From Hippophae tibetana (Eukaryota; Streptophyta; Magnoliopsida; Rosales; Elaeagnaceae), in contig CM072803.1 in the NCBI GenBank assembly GCA_037013495.1, positions 20,171,501-20,235,500 of the forward strand: a stretch of DNA of 64,000 nucleotides, in the 5' to 3' direction. Both the position numbers and the translations under genes were made by a program. Of the stretch, positions 1 through 12,820 are shown one piece after another. The notes under the pieces were generated by a model. The model made no database searches, was not told the DNA's origin, and saw only the letters and a list, made by a program, of their open reading frames with translations. How positions within the stretch are numbered: position 1 is the stretch's first letter; each line of letters starts with the position of its first letter.

Positions 1-177
1 AATTCATTACAATTATCATCTATTTATAGGAAAATTCAATCCTTGAATTACTCTTTAAATTAATGGTTCCTTGAATTGCTCCTTGAATTAAGTTCCTTAT
101 TTTGTTTCATAAATTGGTTCATGTTTTGTTTCTTGTTTTGCTCCTTAAATTAAGAAGTTTTATAGCAATTTCCAACA
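1..177 (-). mobile_element. Partial Copia-type LTR at window edge
   Basis: Read on the minus strand, this stretch starts with TGTTGG at 177. It then runs through AATTCAAGGAG-like units, ATTTAAAGAGTAATTCAAGG, CCTATAAATAG (a TATA-like box) and AATTGTAATGAA. The same order of motifs occurs in the LTRs of the element at 55306-60298, so it is a related LTR in the opposite orientation. Its 3' end lies off the left edge. Nothing resembling an internal region lies to its right, so it is either a solo LTR or the 5' LTR of an element outside the window. Motif sharing is seen directly; family assignment is inference. Confidence 0.6.
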
Positions 178-439
178 AAACAAACGAGACAAGTTGCTCA
201 TATAAGTATAAATACTCCAAAAGATTCAAGATTTTCAGTAACTGAGGTTCATATTTCAGTTAAAAATTTAATGTAGCATGATAAAACTACAAACGAAACT
301 GATTGGAGGTATTATTTCCCATTCAGATAGCAGGAAAATAGTTTTTAACGTAGTCATCATCCCATAGTATCCTAGCTATTAAAAGTTAAGCCACCTCCAT
401 ATCAGTGCTGTTATCAGGATAACACGTAAATCTATACTT

Positions 440-3400
440 CTATAGCAAAGAGGAAACTATAAACCTCAAAAGATAGATCATATAGTCTCTAAAGGCATTT
501 ATATAGAAGAGAGATGCATACTCTAATAATCCTTGATCAACATTCCCACTTTCTTCAATTCGTTCTGCCTGATATACTTCAGAGACTGAACTGGACTTGT
601 CAAAATCCTTGTTATCATGTCCAAAGTTATTAGCATGAAGTCTGGGCTCGATTTCTGCAATATGACAAGCATTAAAACATACTAAAGAACGTATACCCAC
701 GAAATGCATTTTCTCCTATGTTTACAAAATAAGGCATTTACGAAACCTTTCAACGGGCTTGTCTCATCTGAAGAGATGTTCGCCAATAATTTCTGGCACA
801 TAATAGTATCCTGGAAATTAAGAAAAGTGTAATCCAGGAGCCGTAACCTCTCAGAGTCTGTCATTTGTGAAAACCCAAACGAACTAGTCCATGTTTTCAG
901 CAGGCTTGGAACAGCAGGCAAGACCAACCTCTCCACTCCCAATTCCATTAGCTTCTGTTGATAATTAAAAAAAATAAAAATTCCCATGAGTTTCTGAAAG
1001 GAAAATGCATTACAATAATGAGAGGTATAATAAATAAAAAAGATGAAGCCATCATCATACGGAATTTTAATTTAATATAATTATAACAAAGAAAAAGAAG
1101 AAGAGGCTGCTTTTATGACATAGGGAAACATGACTTACAGCAGACAAAAATATCAACAAAAAATACATTGCGAGAATAAACCAAAAAGATGAAGCAATCA
1201 TCAACAGAGCTTTTTGATGTAATATAATTACTTTTTAAAATAAACTGCTTTCGTGACATAGGAAAACATGACTTACTGCATAAGCAAATATCACAATGAC
1301 TCTACCTTTTCAAGCACATTCATCAATATTCGACACATTCCACGCCGACGATGTTGAAATTGTGTACCAAGAAGAGGCACTTCAGCAACCTTCTGTCCAA
1401 GGACCCTTGAAAATAGAAAAAAATAATAATAACTCGGAATAAATTAAAAGAAGGAATCTCAACTAACTCACTAAGATCTATTGAGAGAATTATTGTCGAA
1501 GATCCAAAAAAATAAAATTTCTCAAACTTCCACTTTTCTAAAATCTCGATCTCTATCTTGTACCCACATTTATCTAATCAGTTAATGGGATCATGTTTAT
1601 CTCCACTTGACCACTTGAGTCTTGATGAGCCTTCAAAATGTTTACTTAACCAAAATATCTATTTTGTAGTCCACATATGAGAGCCTAATTCATTAATTCA
1701 GAGGCAGTATCAATAACTCACATTTGCAAGCCTGTAACAAGAGAGGCAGTGTCAAGGACAAAAATTACATATAAGAAGATTGTTGGCCCACCCCTATAGG
1801 TTAAACTTTTAGAATAATTGATTGCTGAGATTCTTTTAAAAATCATAAATGAGGCTAGATATCTCACCTTACAGTAGCCACAGTAATCAATTCGTCGTCA
1901 CTCTCTAATAGAACTATATAGAACCCTTGAAAGTTCAGACGATTAAGTTCTGACCTGCAGTTTAAATATATAAGACTACCGCAGCTGAATCATATAACTC
2001 AGAAGGTAAAGAGACAGGTGGACATATAATCAATAATAAAACAATATAAGCAAATTATGATGAGCACATGAATTATCAATTGACAACAAGAAAACAAGAG
2101 TAATATTATTATAATTAATAATTATGTTATCCAGTCATTGCATCAAATAAATCATATAAAGTAACCATGATTGCTTACTCCCTTATGGACAGCAATATCC
2201 CGGCCAGTGTATGTAACAACGTAATAGGAAAGAAAAAGGGACTAACTGAATAATTTTAAGTCGGAATTGCAGATTCAGAGGTTTTTATAGATTACAGAAG
2301 AGAAAACAGAATTGTACAGAGCAAAAACAACCAAACAGGCTATAAAATACCATAAATACATTATGGAGAATAAAGGAGAAATCAATCTCTTACCCTTTAG
2401 AAAAAATAACATCCCCTACAAGATCCCTACTTGTGTGAGGTTCCATAACAGGTTCAAAACACTCGCGCATCACACCAAGTGCTACACTGAGCTTGCTAGC
2501 ATTCTCTATCAGGCCTACTTCTTCAGGAGTGTCGGTGTGGCAAATATCATGGTTCACATACTTCAACAATGTCCAAGTTAGATTGTTTTCGCCAACTGGA
2601 ATCGGCTTTCCCATAAGCTCTTGGAGACATGAAAATATCTGGAAAATTGAAACAATCATATCCATTATTCCCAAATAAGAAGAGCTTAGAAAAGAGGTGT
2701 AAATGGCTAGTCCCATAAAAGAAGCATAATGTGATCTTCAGGTTTTCCTTATTCACGTAATAAGACAAGTTTTGTAACCAAAATTTGAAAGCATAAGGTA
2801 AACCACGATTTTTTTTTCTTTTTTACGACAAGCTAATAAAGTTCAAGGCTATCAGAAGTTGACGCTAATATAATACTACAGGCAAAGAATTTCAACTTAT
2901 GGAATTGTTTGATACCTCTTTACAGGTAGTGCTACAAAACCAGCTTCCTGTGGAATAATGTTCCTCCTGAATTACTGGCCTTGTAGTCTTCAGGCATCCC
3001 CTGTGATCTACATGGAATTCAGAGAAATTTTTAACGATTTTGAAGATACTTTTTAGTTTACAAGTACCCATAAATTTAATGCTGAAAGACAGCTTACATT
3101 TACGCTCACACTGACAACAGCCAAAAAGTCCTCCGGCAGTATGCATCGTATCTTGTTGGAATGTGCCTTGTCCACATATTCTGCAACAGCAAGATGGACA
3201 AAACCAGTTGCCATCTGGAGTATCCTACAGGAACCCAAAGTTTTCAAACACATGACACTGACGTTCACGTGAATCATACTTCAAAAACATTGAAAAATTC
3301 CATGTAAAGATCAGTTACCTTTAGACCAAGACAGCTCACATGAAAGGATGAAGGACATTGATCACATAACATCAGTTTACCCCCATAATGGCAAACAGAA

Positions 3401-6400
3401 CAAATGTAATCATTCTTGACTTTACCCCCAGTGCCTATACTTTGACATCTTTCCGTTGCAAGGCTTCCGTTTGTAGAAGAGGCTAAAATCTCCTTTTGAC
3501 AATCTAAAAGAGACCGGCCATCTTTAAGGAAAATATTGGCAGTCCGTCTACAATTGGTACCACCAGCATGGACTTCAAAATCACTTATACTAAACAATTT
3601 ATGGCAACAGCTACATTTGATCCCATTACAAGTTATTTTACCATCTTTCCTGGAATTGCAACCTTTTCTGCTAAAATAAGATACTTTTTCCCCTGGCACT
3701 ACCACATCATTGTAAATCAACCAAGATAAAATAGTTGGAGGATTCTGGTGTGAGGTACTTGTAGTAACTGCTTTCTGTACTCGTTTGCTTGATCGCAAGA
3801 AATAAGGTGGGTGAAGAGCATCTACACCATCTTTTAAGTTGTTATGTGCTCCAAACTGTTTGCCTTTTTTCATCCTTGGCAAAGTAACATGTGGATTCAT
3901 TGAATGCCTCGAAATTCCATCAATATCTAACCCACTCTTCAAGCCATCGTTTCTAGAGTTTCTGGTCTTCATTTTATGCATGTGAGATCCATCATCTACC
4001 AATTGTTTTTTTTCCTTGCACTTCAACCTTCTAAGCCCTTTTAGTTTCACTCTATCACACCCTACAAAATTATTTGATTTTACCAGATACTGAAGCTCAT
4101 TTTCACTGTTTGAATTTATGCTTTCAAGTCTAGAGGCAGAGAGACAACTCAGAAAATATTGTCTACATACACTTCTAAGTGACTTGTGTACAGCTCCTGT
4201 GGGTGACTCGTAGCAATATTTTTTCTTACCCTTGCCTATGTAGTGGAACGTCCATTGCTCAGCAGCAAGGTGCTTTCTTGCTTTCATTTTCAAGAGTTTT
4301 AAGTCCTTCTTGCCCTTATTGGTTTGATTTTGTGTTATTGACATATAATATTCTTTTACTGCTTGAGGGCTATATTCAGGTTTGATAAAAACTGTTGAAG
4401 AAGAATAATTAGGACCTTGAGTCTGAAACCGTCGTTCAGGTATTTGACATAATTGAAGATCACTAAAGGAAGCATTTGTACTGACTGGATCAGCATCCCA
4501 TTCAATTAAATCAGACGATTTCTTCAAGTGCTTGCATACTTCATTAAAAGAATAACAAGCTTTTCCATCAGGAGACACATACCTATGTCTAACCTTTTGC
4601 TTGTCTCTCATATATTCAATTTTCCAGCCCAAGTATGAAACATGCTTCTTAAGATTCGATGACAATACATTTCGACTTTCTGATCTGTCAGACTTGCTTG
4701 TTTTGAGATACGCATTATATTGATCAATGGCATTGGGATTGAATTCAGGTTCAGGAGGTTGGGGGATAGGCATCCATTTTCCTGTATTCTGGGGTATTGA
4801 ACATTTGATCCTTCGATTTAACTTCTTGCCAACATTACCAAAAAGGCCTACATCATGGCTAATAGAACCATCAGTATTGATATTAAATGGTAATGCACAA
4901 ATTGCCTCATTATGGTCAACCATGTTTGATTGATGAGAGGAGTCAGGACCAGCTTGAAATGGTTCTTCTATACCTGTTTCACTAAAATCTATGACATCCT
5001 TTACTACAGCTTCATGATCAATCACCATGTTCTTGTTCAACAGGTTCTCATCTACAAATGGAACGGCATAAGAAGGCCCCAAGTCCTCTTGAAGATCCAT
5101 ATCGCTATTGGTAATAGGCTGAGCCAATTCTGGTGGTGATATTTGCATTTTGAAACTCCTATCATCATCTGTTACAGGTAGATCTAGCTCCAGTGCTACC
5201 TGTGTTTCTGATAACAAATTCTCTAGAACTAACACATCAAATAGTTCATTTACAGTAACCCTGAAGTTATCTTCAATTACCTCCAACAATATAAGTTCCC
5301 ATAAATCCCTAAAAGTAGAAGTCCACTCTTTTATCTTCTTAAAACCCTTTTTTCCACGCACATCATACCATAATTGCTTAACAGAAACTGCTAGGTAAAT
5401 TTTCTCCTGATACTTCTCTATCAGCTCAAGAAAAATCCAGTACCCACGTTGCTTCCAAACTCCAGAAACTTCATCCCAGTAATGAGTTACCCTCATTAAA
5501 TCAACCGGAATTAACATTTCATCACCCAAGTCAGGGAAAAATATCGTCCTTTCCTCTGAACCACTTTCATGATCAAAAATCACTCCTTCCCACCAAGCAT
5601 CATTGTAATATACGTCCACACACTGTCCATAGTGAATGCCCCACTCGTTAAACTCAAACTGGGGTGGGATTGGCCTTATATTCCCACGATAATTATGCTG
5701 GTTTGATTGGCCAGAATCAACACCATCCAGAATAGGCGAAACACGCACATTATCAACAATATTACTATATTCATTATCATCTAACAGATGATCATATTTG
5801 ATGCAACGATGGCCTCGCTTGTCATAATCAATGACAATACCAGAGTGCCATGAGCCCAAGAATCCTTCTTCCATACTTCTCACCTGCAAAATTAGGCATT
5901 ATCATGTATTGAATCACAATTCAAAAAGAAAAAGAATAAATATATTATAACAAGTGCCTCGACATTAAGTCGTTCTTCAAAAAGAAGGAATCAAATTAAA
6001 GTATAGCTAGGGCAAAAACTTCATGAACGTTGAACCTATCTGTATATAGTATCCATTTAAGAAAATCACAATTGATGAAAGTGAAAATGATTAAAAAATG
6101 GCCACAATTAAAGAGAAAGCGATGAAGGAAAATATTCACAATGAACTCAAAAATAAATGCAGTAGAAAAAGTTAGATTAAATTAAGAGGTAAATGCTAAA
6201 TAGAGAAGCTCAAATGTTATATATTTATGCACCTCTTCTAAAAACAAAAGGTCAATTTGCATTAGGTTGTTGGCAACAAGTATGTAATAATTGGTTAGAA
6301 AAAAGTGAACCCAATTACATTATCCAATTATTACATGACATATCAGTTGTTGCTCAGATGCAAAAAGAAGATCTCTTTTAATAAATTCTAAACTACCCAG

Positions 6401-6916
6401 TTTGCACTAAAGCAGACCGGTTTGCGATTGTTTTGGAATTTTCTTTTTCTTTTTCAAGTTGAGGTACCGATGGGCATAGCAGTACCTCTAACTTGAAAAG
6501 AAGAAGAAGATCGGTCTACAACCTGTTTGCAACAATGCAAACCGCCTAGTTTAGCATTCTTGGTCATTTTATGATATATGCAAAACTAATGTGATAGGAT
6601 AAAGTTTCTTCCCCTCAAAAACAGAGGAAGGGAGAGATTGAGCTTCATAATAGCAGACACACCATTATCACAACAAAAATAATTTTTTTTTTCAAGAGGG
6701 TATAAAAATAAACACAAGCGCCAAGGGGTTGAAGCCAAAATTTGACAGCAAGTAAAATTTTCTGAGGAAGCAAAGATAAAGAGAAATCCAAAAAATGGAC
6801 GTACAATTGTAATGTACCTCTACTTTTTCATTCAAAATAAGCTTTCTTTGACGAAGCGACCTTTTCCGCTTTCTACTCCCTGAAACGCTTGTTTGTTCGA
6901 TGTCCATGGAAGCCAT
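440..6916 (-). CDS. IDM1: IDM1-like Agenet/PHD/GNAT chromatin protein (putative histone acetyltransferase)
   Basis: Nine exons join in phase: 6916-6818, 5883-3319, 3224-3098, 3007-2916, 2638-2394, 1954-1868, 1405-1306, 954-747 and 654-440, all with GT-AG borders, giving 1245 residues. Residues 1-33 are basic (RKRKR). From about 34 come Agenet/Tudor-like repeats. Two segments with pattern W-x-Y...Y-x-SP-x-G (about 435 and 570) resemble the MBD/DUF7028-like modules of this family. A Jas/TPL-binding-like zinc region precedes a C4HC3 PHD finger (859 to about 905) and a second Cys-rich segment to about 945. The GNAT fold spans about 1040-1170, with the RRRGM acetyl-CoA loop near 1090. In Arabidopsis, IDM1 is a nuclear H3 acetyltransferase that helps recruit active DNA demethylation and prevents silencing. 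The start is the first ATG of exon 1; a second ATG lies three codons on. The last exon is the least certain, and a paralogous family member is possible. Confidence 0.88.
6190..6562. repeat. Candidate TIR/hairpin element in IDM1 intron 1
   Basis: The left end reads GGTAAATGCTAAA and the right end, reverse complemented, AGAATGCTAAA. Closer in, GACCGGTTTGCGATTG faces CAATGCAAACCGCC. At the core, TTTTCAAGTTGAGGTAC faces GTACCTCTAACTTGAAAA across a short loop. This nested inverted repeat lies wholly inside intron 1 of the IDM1-like gene. It looks like a MITE or palindromic insertion. I could not define a target duplication, so the exact ends are uncertain. Confidence 0.45.
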
Positions 6917-7569
6917 TGACGCAATACAGGTATGCTCACATGAAGTTCTGTGAATGTATAAACATAAGAGTTAATACATAAGCAAATAAATCAAAAAAAT
7001 TATAAAGAAGAACTTTATATTTTAGAGTAACTAAAAACCGAAACAACTCCATGAACAGTACATACAGAAGTCAAAACGCCATCAAAATAGTTTTCCTACG
7101 TAAAAAATATTAATTGATTTTTCACGTCAACAAATTAAAAAACAAACAAAAACCAAAGCTAATGGCTTAAAACCCTACTAAATCCACCGTTAAAATTGAT
7201 CAAAACTATACTCAATTATAATCGCCATTGTTATCCCTACAAAGCTTATTTAGTATTCGATAATGCACATTGTACAATTCAACAAAATTAGAACTCTCAT
7301 ATTACCAAACAGGGTTTTGGTCAACCAGAGATGGTGAAAATCAACGACCAGAACTTCGATCTACAATAATGTCGATATTGCAAATAAAAAAAATGAATTG
7401 AGTATCAGCTAACTGGCTATATATGAGAAAATCTTTGCGAAATCGCAATGAAATTTGGTTTCTAATCCATAGCAAAAACGTTTACAACTTACTCTGACAA
7501 TCTTTTTCTTTTTCTTTCTCTCTCTAATCTCTATTATTAAAGGTCTGATTGATACTTTCCTTGTTCAAG

Positions 7570-8055
7570 ATATGATACTTTGTCACCAAGAAAAAAAACT
7601 CAATATCTTTTTTTAATGTATCAGATTTTACGTTGTTTCGCCACATCATCGTAATGGAATAAAGTGATAATGTGCCATTTTTATTATTATTATTATTTCT
7701 TATATTTTCTTATTTTTTGTAGTAAAAAATAACATTCTTAAGCTTCCTTACGTTGAATGCTATTAGAAAAAATATATTCTATAGTTAGATTTTAGTGTGA
7801 TAAAATACATTTATATTATTTTCAATTCGTTTAAACAAAGTTTGGTGATATTCAAACTCTGTTTATTAATATGAAAATATATATTTTTCTTTTATTCTCA
7901 AATAATTGCGTGAGAAAAAAAATTATGTTAAATAAATCGTGTAACATAAAACTTGAACATTTTTTAATTTTTTATTTATAATTTATGGTTTATTTCAATT
8001 ATATATTTTTAATTTTTCTAATTTATATTTTATGTAGTTTTCTTCGTTTCCTACA
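7570..8055. other. AT-rich intergenic stretch upstream of the IDM1-like gene
   Basis: The CT-rich stretch at about 7500-7540 may mark the 5' untranslated or promoter region of the minus-strand IDM1-like gene. Beyond it the sequence is low-complexity AT-rich DNA with no coding signal on either strand. Confidence 0.5.
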
Positions 8056-8059
8056 ATAG

Positions 8060-8530
8060 TTTCTAGCACATTATTACTATAGTCAAGTTGTAGGGATTTA
8101 AATAGACAATAAAACTTCCTTATAAAACTCCAGTCCATCAAGATTGCAAGATTTCACATCTTACAAAAAGATGATCCACATCTCTATCACTTTATAGCAT
8201 AAAGGGCAATTGTGATCCTCTAAACACTAATATCTGCTAATTATTGATCTAACAAAAATCGTTTAATGATATAATTTTCAGAGTAGCAATTTATGACATT
8301 TATAAAGATTACACTTCCACAGTTTATTCCATCTTGCACATCTTTCCTTTACAATAGTCAAGTAAACATCTTTACTGAAAAATTCCCTGAACCAGATCCA
8401 TACCATCTTATTACAATCCCTCTGAAAAGGCACAGGTCCATCTTTATACCATAACAAACCTTTCCATGGTAAAGAGTAAGATGACTTAAAAGATGAGTCC
8501 AATTCTCATGTGTCATTTTGGGTAGGTGGT
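8060..8530 (-). pseudogene. Possible LINE reverse-transcriptase zinc-binding (zf-RVT) remnant
   Basis: Minus-strand frames give WNKLWKCN...KCHKLLL, then stops, then DHNCPLCYKVIE, and in another frame DVDHLFVRCEILQS. This order (W-x3-W, a CPxC pair, then HLF-x-C) is the pattern of the zinc-binding domain at the C-terminus of plant non-LTR reverse transcriptases. Frames are broken by stops and at least one shift. No reverse transcriptase core is visible, so this is a decayed 3' fragment at best. Motif order is seen; family is inference. Confidence 0.4.
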
Positions 8531-8570
8531 TATATGCATGTATCACCAATACAAGATAAACAATGTTCAA

Positions 8571-9225
8571 AATTTGTTAAAAATATAAACCTTTGTTGCA
8601 TAAAATATAAACTTTTTATCGACGTATTTACCGATCACTCATGGTATACAAAACAGAACATCAAAAGCGGGACATATAAATTGCTTTGGTTTAAAATATT
8701 TATTAGCAAGCAAATGTACCCACACTTTTGGAGAATTTGTTTGTAAATCCTAAGCTGCCTTACCAAGCATCGCTTGATTAAATTCTGAAAATTTCCTGAA
8801 ACCCAATACATCACTAGAACGTGGAGTACAAATTTTATTCCAACTGATACGGAAAAAAATGAGCTTTATTTAACCTCCTTTATCAGAGTATGCTGTTATA
8901 AATTAGTACTAATCGTAACAAAATTTATGTCCAATTTAGTTGCATATATATATAATTATGAATAATAATAAACAATAAAAAATAAGTTTTACATAATGAT
9001 TTAAGTAGTTTGACTTTTTTAATTGTGAAAAATCTACTTCATTAACTACGTATATTGAGAAAAATCCACTAATAATTAAATGAAAATACAAACAATGATT
9101 TTCATAAAGTTTTACAAAATATATCAAAAATTTAAATATATTTAACTCTCTCTAATTTACTAGTAATATACAATAAGATAAATTAATAAACTTATTATTT
9201 AATCAAATATTACTATACAAATCGA
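8571..9225. other. AT-rich spacer without recognisable genes
   Basis: Short open frames occur on both strands but show no family signature. Base composition is plain AT-rich intergenic DNA. Confidence 0.5.
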
Positions 9226-9229
9226 CAAC

Positions 9230-9549
9230 TTCAATTTCTTGAACTTTCAACAATGAAAGAAGGTATTGTCGTTGACTATGGAGTATAAAAGAAAGAAACT
9301 TGAACAGTGGATGGTGTTGGGTGTTTGAACTGATGATGAAAGGCGCTAATGATGGAGCATAGAAGAAAGAACTTGAATAGTAATTGAGACTTGGTGAACG
9401 ACTTCTTCTCTATCAACAACTTCCATTCTTCTTGTTTTCTATTTGGTGGTTGCTTCTACTCTCACCCTTTCTATTCATCACACAACATATATATAGGTAG
9501 AGAATTTTTAATGAATTTTGGGCTTGAATTATTTTAGGTTAATATTTAA
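9230..9549 (-). mobile_element. Possible 3' LTR of the adjacent Copia remnant
   Basis: On the minus strand this follows the RNase H end of the Copia remnant at 9560-10410. It begins TGTTAATATTAACC near 9549 and contains CTACCTATATATATG, a plausible TATA region. No matching copy is present in the window, so LTR identity rests on position alone. Confidence 0.25.
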
Positions 9550-9559
9550 CAAATCTTCA

Positions 9560-10410
9560 CCTTTATTCAAAATAGATTCTTTAAATATGAAATTTTTAGG
9601 ATTATTAAATAATCCTCGTCCAAAGCCCTAAATAAAACTGATTTAATTAACATAACAAATAGATTCTCTATAATGACTATCTTATTGATAACAATAACAT
9701 CCTGAGACACAATGTAATGAACAAAGTGATATCTAACATCAATATGTTTGGTTCTTTCATGATACATAATATTCCTGGTCAAGTGTATCGCACTCTGACT
9801 ATCACAAAATACAATAGAAGTATCCTACTATAAACTCAAATAACAAACCAAACCTCTAAACCAAATGACTTATTTCATTACTTTTGATGTTGTAATATAT
9901 TTTTCCTATGTGGTAGACAAAGCAATTATAGACTATAAAGTAGCTTTCCAACTAATGGTACAATGAGAAAGAGTGAAGACATAATCTGTTAGAGATCTTA
10001 TTCTATCCAAATCACTAGCATAATTGGAGTCCACATAACCAATAACACTACAACTAGTATAAGAACTTTCATCATATACCAAACCAAAATTAGATGTGCC
10101 TCTCAAATACCGAAATATCTATTTCATTGCTTCCCAATGACCCTTGCTAAGATTACTCATATATCTGCTAACAATACTAACTGCATGTGAAATGTCTAGA
10201 CGAGTACATACTATATCGTACATCAAACTACCAAAGACACTAGCATATGGAATCTAAGACATGTACTACTTTTCTTCTTCTAACTGTGATGACAAATCCA
10301 AAGAAAACCTGAAATAGATAGCTAATGACGTACTCACAAGTTTATACTCTTTAATACCAAAGCGTTCAAGAACTTTTTCAATATAACTTTTCGAGTCAAA
10401 TAAAGTTTAC
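9560..10410 (-). pseudogene. Decayed Copia pol 3' end (late RT and RNase H)
   Basis: Read on the minus strand: FDSKSYIEKVLERFGI, SLMYDIVCTRLDISHAVS (late RT block), SRYMSNLSKGHWEAMK, IFRYLRGTSNFGLVY, DSNYASDLDRIRSLTDYVF, a SWKATL block, then FCDSQSAIHL and MYHERTKHIDVRYHF. This is the standard order of the Ty1/copia RT end and RNase H. Several in-frame stops (for example after EEEK and WEAMK) show it is dead. The gag, protease, integrase and RT core are missing, because the Ty3/gypsy element begins just upstream of it on this strand. Family placement is firm; lineage is not determined. Confidence 0.8.
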
Positions 10411-10629
10411 TCGTTTATCTATTCTTGTAAATTTTTATGCTTAAAATTTTCTTATGCGCTTAAATCTTTCATCTCAAACTCACTACTAAATTGAGACTTT
10501 AATTTTCTTATGCGCTTAAATCTTTCTTATGCTCTTTGAATTATTAAAAAATATAAAAATTACCAATTATAAATTAGTAAAAAGAGTGTTTCTACTTATT
10601 CAAAATATAGACACTATTCCATATCATTA

Positions 10630-11800
10630 TGATAGGAACCCGTGTTGAAGAACAATTGAAACTAACCAATGAAGAAGTAATGAAAACGTAGGGAAATGCC
10701 TCGTCGACGCTTGACGAGATCAAAATAGAGGCTAACATTCATCAAGAGTTAGCTCGCTAACTCCTCAAGTTAAGAAGAGAGCTTAAGGAGACTAGAAAAT
10801 AAAATAGGTCGTTGCACTCCCAGATAGGAAGAAGGGCCCCTAATACCATCGACCCCATCGAAAGAAACAATAACCAGGTTGAACATGAAGTCGAAGGAAA
10901 CCTATTTTCTAGCTTAGTGAGATCTAGCGATGAACAATGGATTTAAGAAAGAAAAAGTTGGGAGGCACGATTTCGAGCATTGGAGAAGGTCAACAAAAAA
11001 CAAGATCAGACATTGAAGGCGACCAATGAGAGACATAAGAAAGGAAAAACCCTCTATGATGTGGATAGAGATTGTGAGAAATTATGTGTCTCTCCATTTT
11101 ATGATGAGATAGAGAATAATGAACCACCAGCCAAGTTCAATGCTCCTAAATGCTCCGATTATTTTGGAACTAAGGTCCCTGTAACACATGTACAACACTT
11201 CAAGATGCACATGGCCCCTATGAGCCTCACTCAGGGAAAGATAAATGACATGATGTGTAAATTGTTTGTTGTCACCCTCTGTGAGGACCACATAAGTGGT
11301 TCAACGACTTGGAACCTCGCTCTATAACCCCATTCTCACAGTTCGCCAGGATATTCATCACAAATTATGCCTACAACAAGCCCTTGAGAAAAGAATCACA
11401 TCACCTCTTCTCGATTATTCAAAGGAGTGGTGAATCCACAAAGGAGTATATGAAACGGTTTGGGAGAAATAGTTGGAAAAATCTGATTGTTATACCTTTA
11501 TTACTATAGAGGCCTTTGGACGTGGTCTCTTAAAGAATTCTAACGTGTTTGTGGAACTAACAAAAATGGTTCCTTATACTTTGGAGGAAGTATATAGAGA
11601 GGTAAGAAAATTTTTCAACCTTGAAAGAGAGAGAGTTAGGCCTGGTTAAAGGCCATCGAACTAGTATGAAGGTCATATTAGAAAAAGAAAAAAAAGGATA
11701 AGCCCAAACAGGTAAAATCATAGCAACGAGAGCGAAATAAGTACACATTTTGCACCAAACATTATGGGAGATGGACAATGGTCGAGGAATAGGGGACCTT
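10630..11800 (+). pseudogene. Gypsy gag remnant
   Basis: The frame at 10980-11327 is hydrophilic and ends in a Retrotrans_gag-like start (about 11240 on: LFVVTLCEDHISGSTTWNLAL). It continues in another frame as SITPFSQFARIFITNY...LFSIIQRSGESTKEYMKRFG (11309-11509), matching the gag pattern of SI-x-SF, F, and ES-x-x-Y-x-x-RF. A stop and a frame change separate the halves. It would have encoded the capsid protein of the element. Confidence 0.65.
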
Positions 11801-12299
11801 AGAGGAGTTTACTCTCTCCTTTTAGTGGGCTTCTTTTGAGAGTGGATCTAGCCTAAATTTTATTAAGAATGGAGGAGAAACCAATTGTCAAATGACCCCT
11901 AAAGATGAAATCCTCTCTTAGAGACACCTTTAAATGATGTGTCTTCCATAAAGACGTAGGTCACGAAAAAAGAGACTACATATACCTTAAAAAGGAGATA
12001 AAAGGGTTGTTAGCCATGTGATATCTGAAGAACCTCGTAGGAGGAAACAATGAAAGAGGAAACCATCAAAATAAGTAAGAAGTGCCAAAGCCAACAAACC
12101 CATCGAGCAGTGGAAGAGAGCACCACAATGAGCCCAACATTAGGACTATACATACCATACATGGAGGGCCTACAGTAAAAAAGACCTCAAATAACTCACA
12201 CAAATGGTTTGTTAGAGAGCTACACAATGCCCCCATGTGTACACCTTGGATAAAGTGATACTTGTTATATAAATCATTTTCAATGAGAGGGATGAGACC

Positions 12300-12750
12300 T
12301 CATCCCATCAAGGGGATACCTTAGTGATCACTTTGAGGATATGGTCTTGTGATGTCTGTCAAATAATGATTGACACAAGAAGCTCGATGGATCTTCTTTT
12401 CCTGTCCACTTCCAAGGCTCTAAGAGTGAAGAAGTTTTGACATTGTTTAAGGCAAAACTCCCTCTAGTGGGGTTTAATAGTAACACCACATATGTAGTAG
12501 GAATGGTGGTGGTGCCTGTCATGGAAAAATGGATGATAATGATGACCGATTTCATAGTCATTGATGTCCTAGATTACTACAATGTCATCTTGGGCAGGTC
12601 ATGGATACACATAATAAGGGCAATTATGTCCATCTTCCATCAAGTAATCAAATTCCCCATTAATGAGGGCCTAGAAAAGAAAAGGGGAGACCAAGAGAAG
12701 GCTAAGAGATGCTATAACGTCACCATGAAAGAGGTCACCCATAAGTAGCA
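12300..12750 (+). pseudogene. Gypsy aspartic protease remnant
   Basis: One frame reads GDTLVITLRIWSCDVCQIM, then IDTRSSMDLLF. This corresponds to the active-site strand, where the usual D-x-G-S-S has become D-T-R-S-S. After a frame change, DFIVIDVLDYYNVILGRSWIH matches the conserved YNxILGRxWIH strand of plant Ty3/gypsy proteases. The lost active-site glycine and the frame break make it inactive. Confidence 0.65.
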
Positions 12751-12820
12751 ATCATTGAGGGGTATCCCTCAATAGAGGCTAGATGGAAAAAGTCTGGAGA
12801 GGTTTGTCAATCTCAATAAG

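Noticed and set aside
4179..5398. Several plus-strand frames opposite the large IDM1 exon
   Set aside because: They are shadows of the coding strand with no family signature or splice support.
3274..5889. Frame starting two codons before exon 2 and running 15 codons past its donor (ending ...FFNVFEV)
   Set aside because: The extra residues are intron read-through. Trimming at the GT donor and joining to exon 3 completes the PHD finger with the correct Cys spacing.
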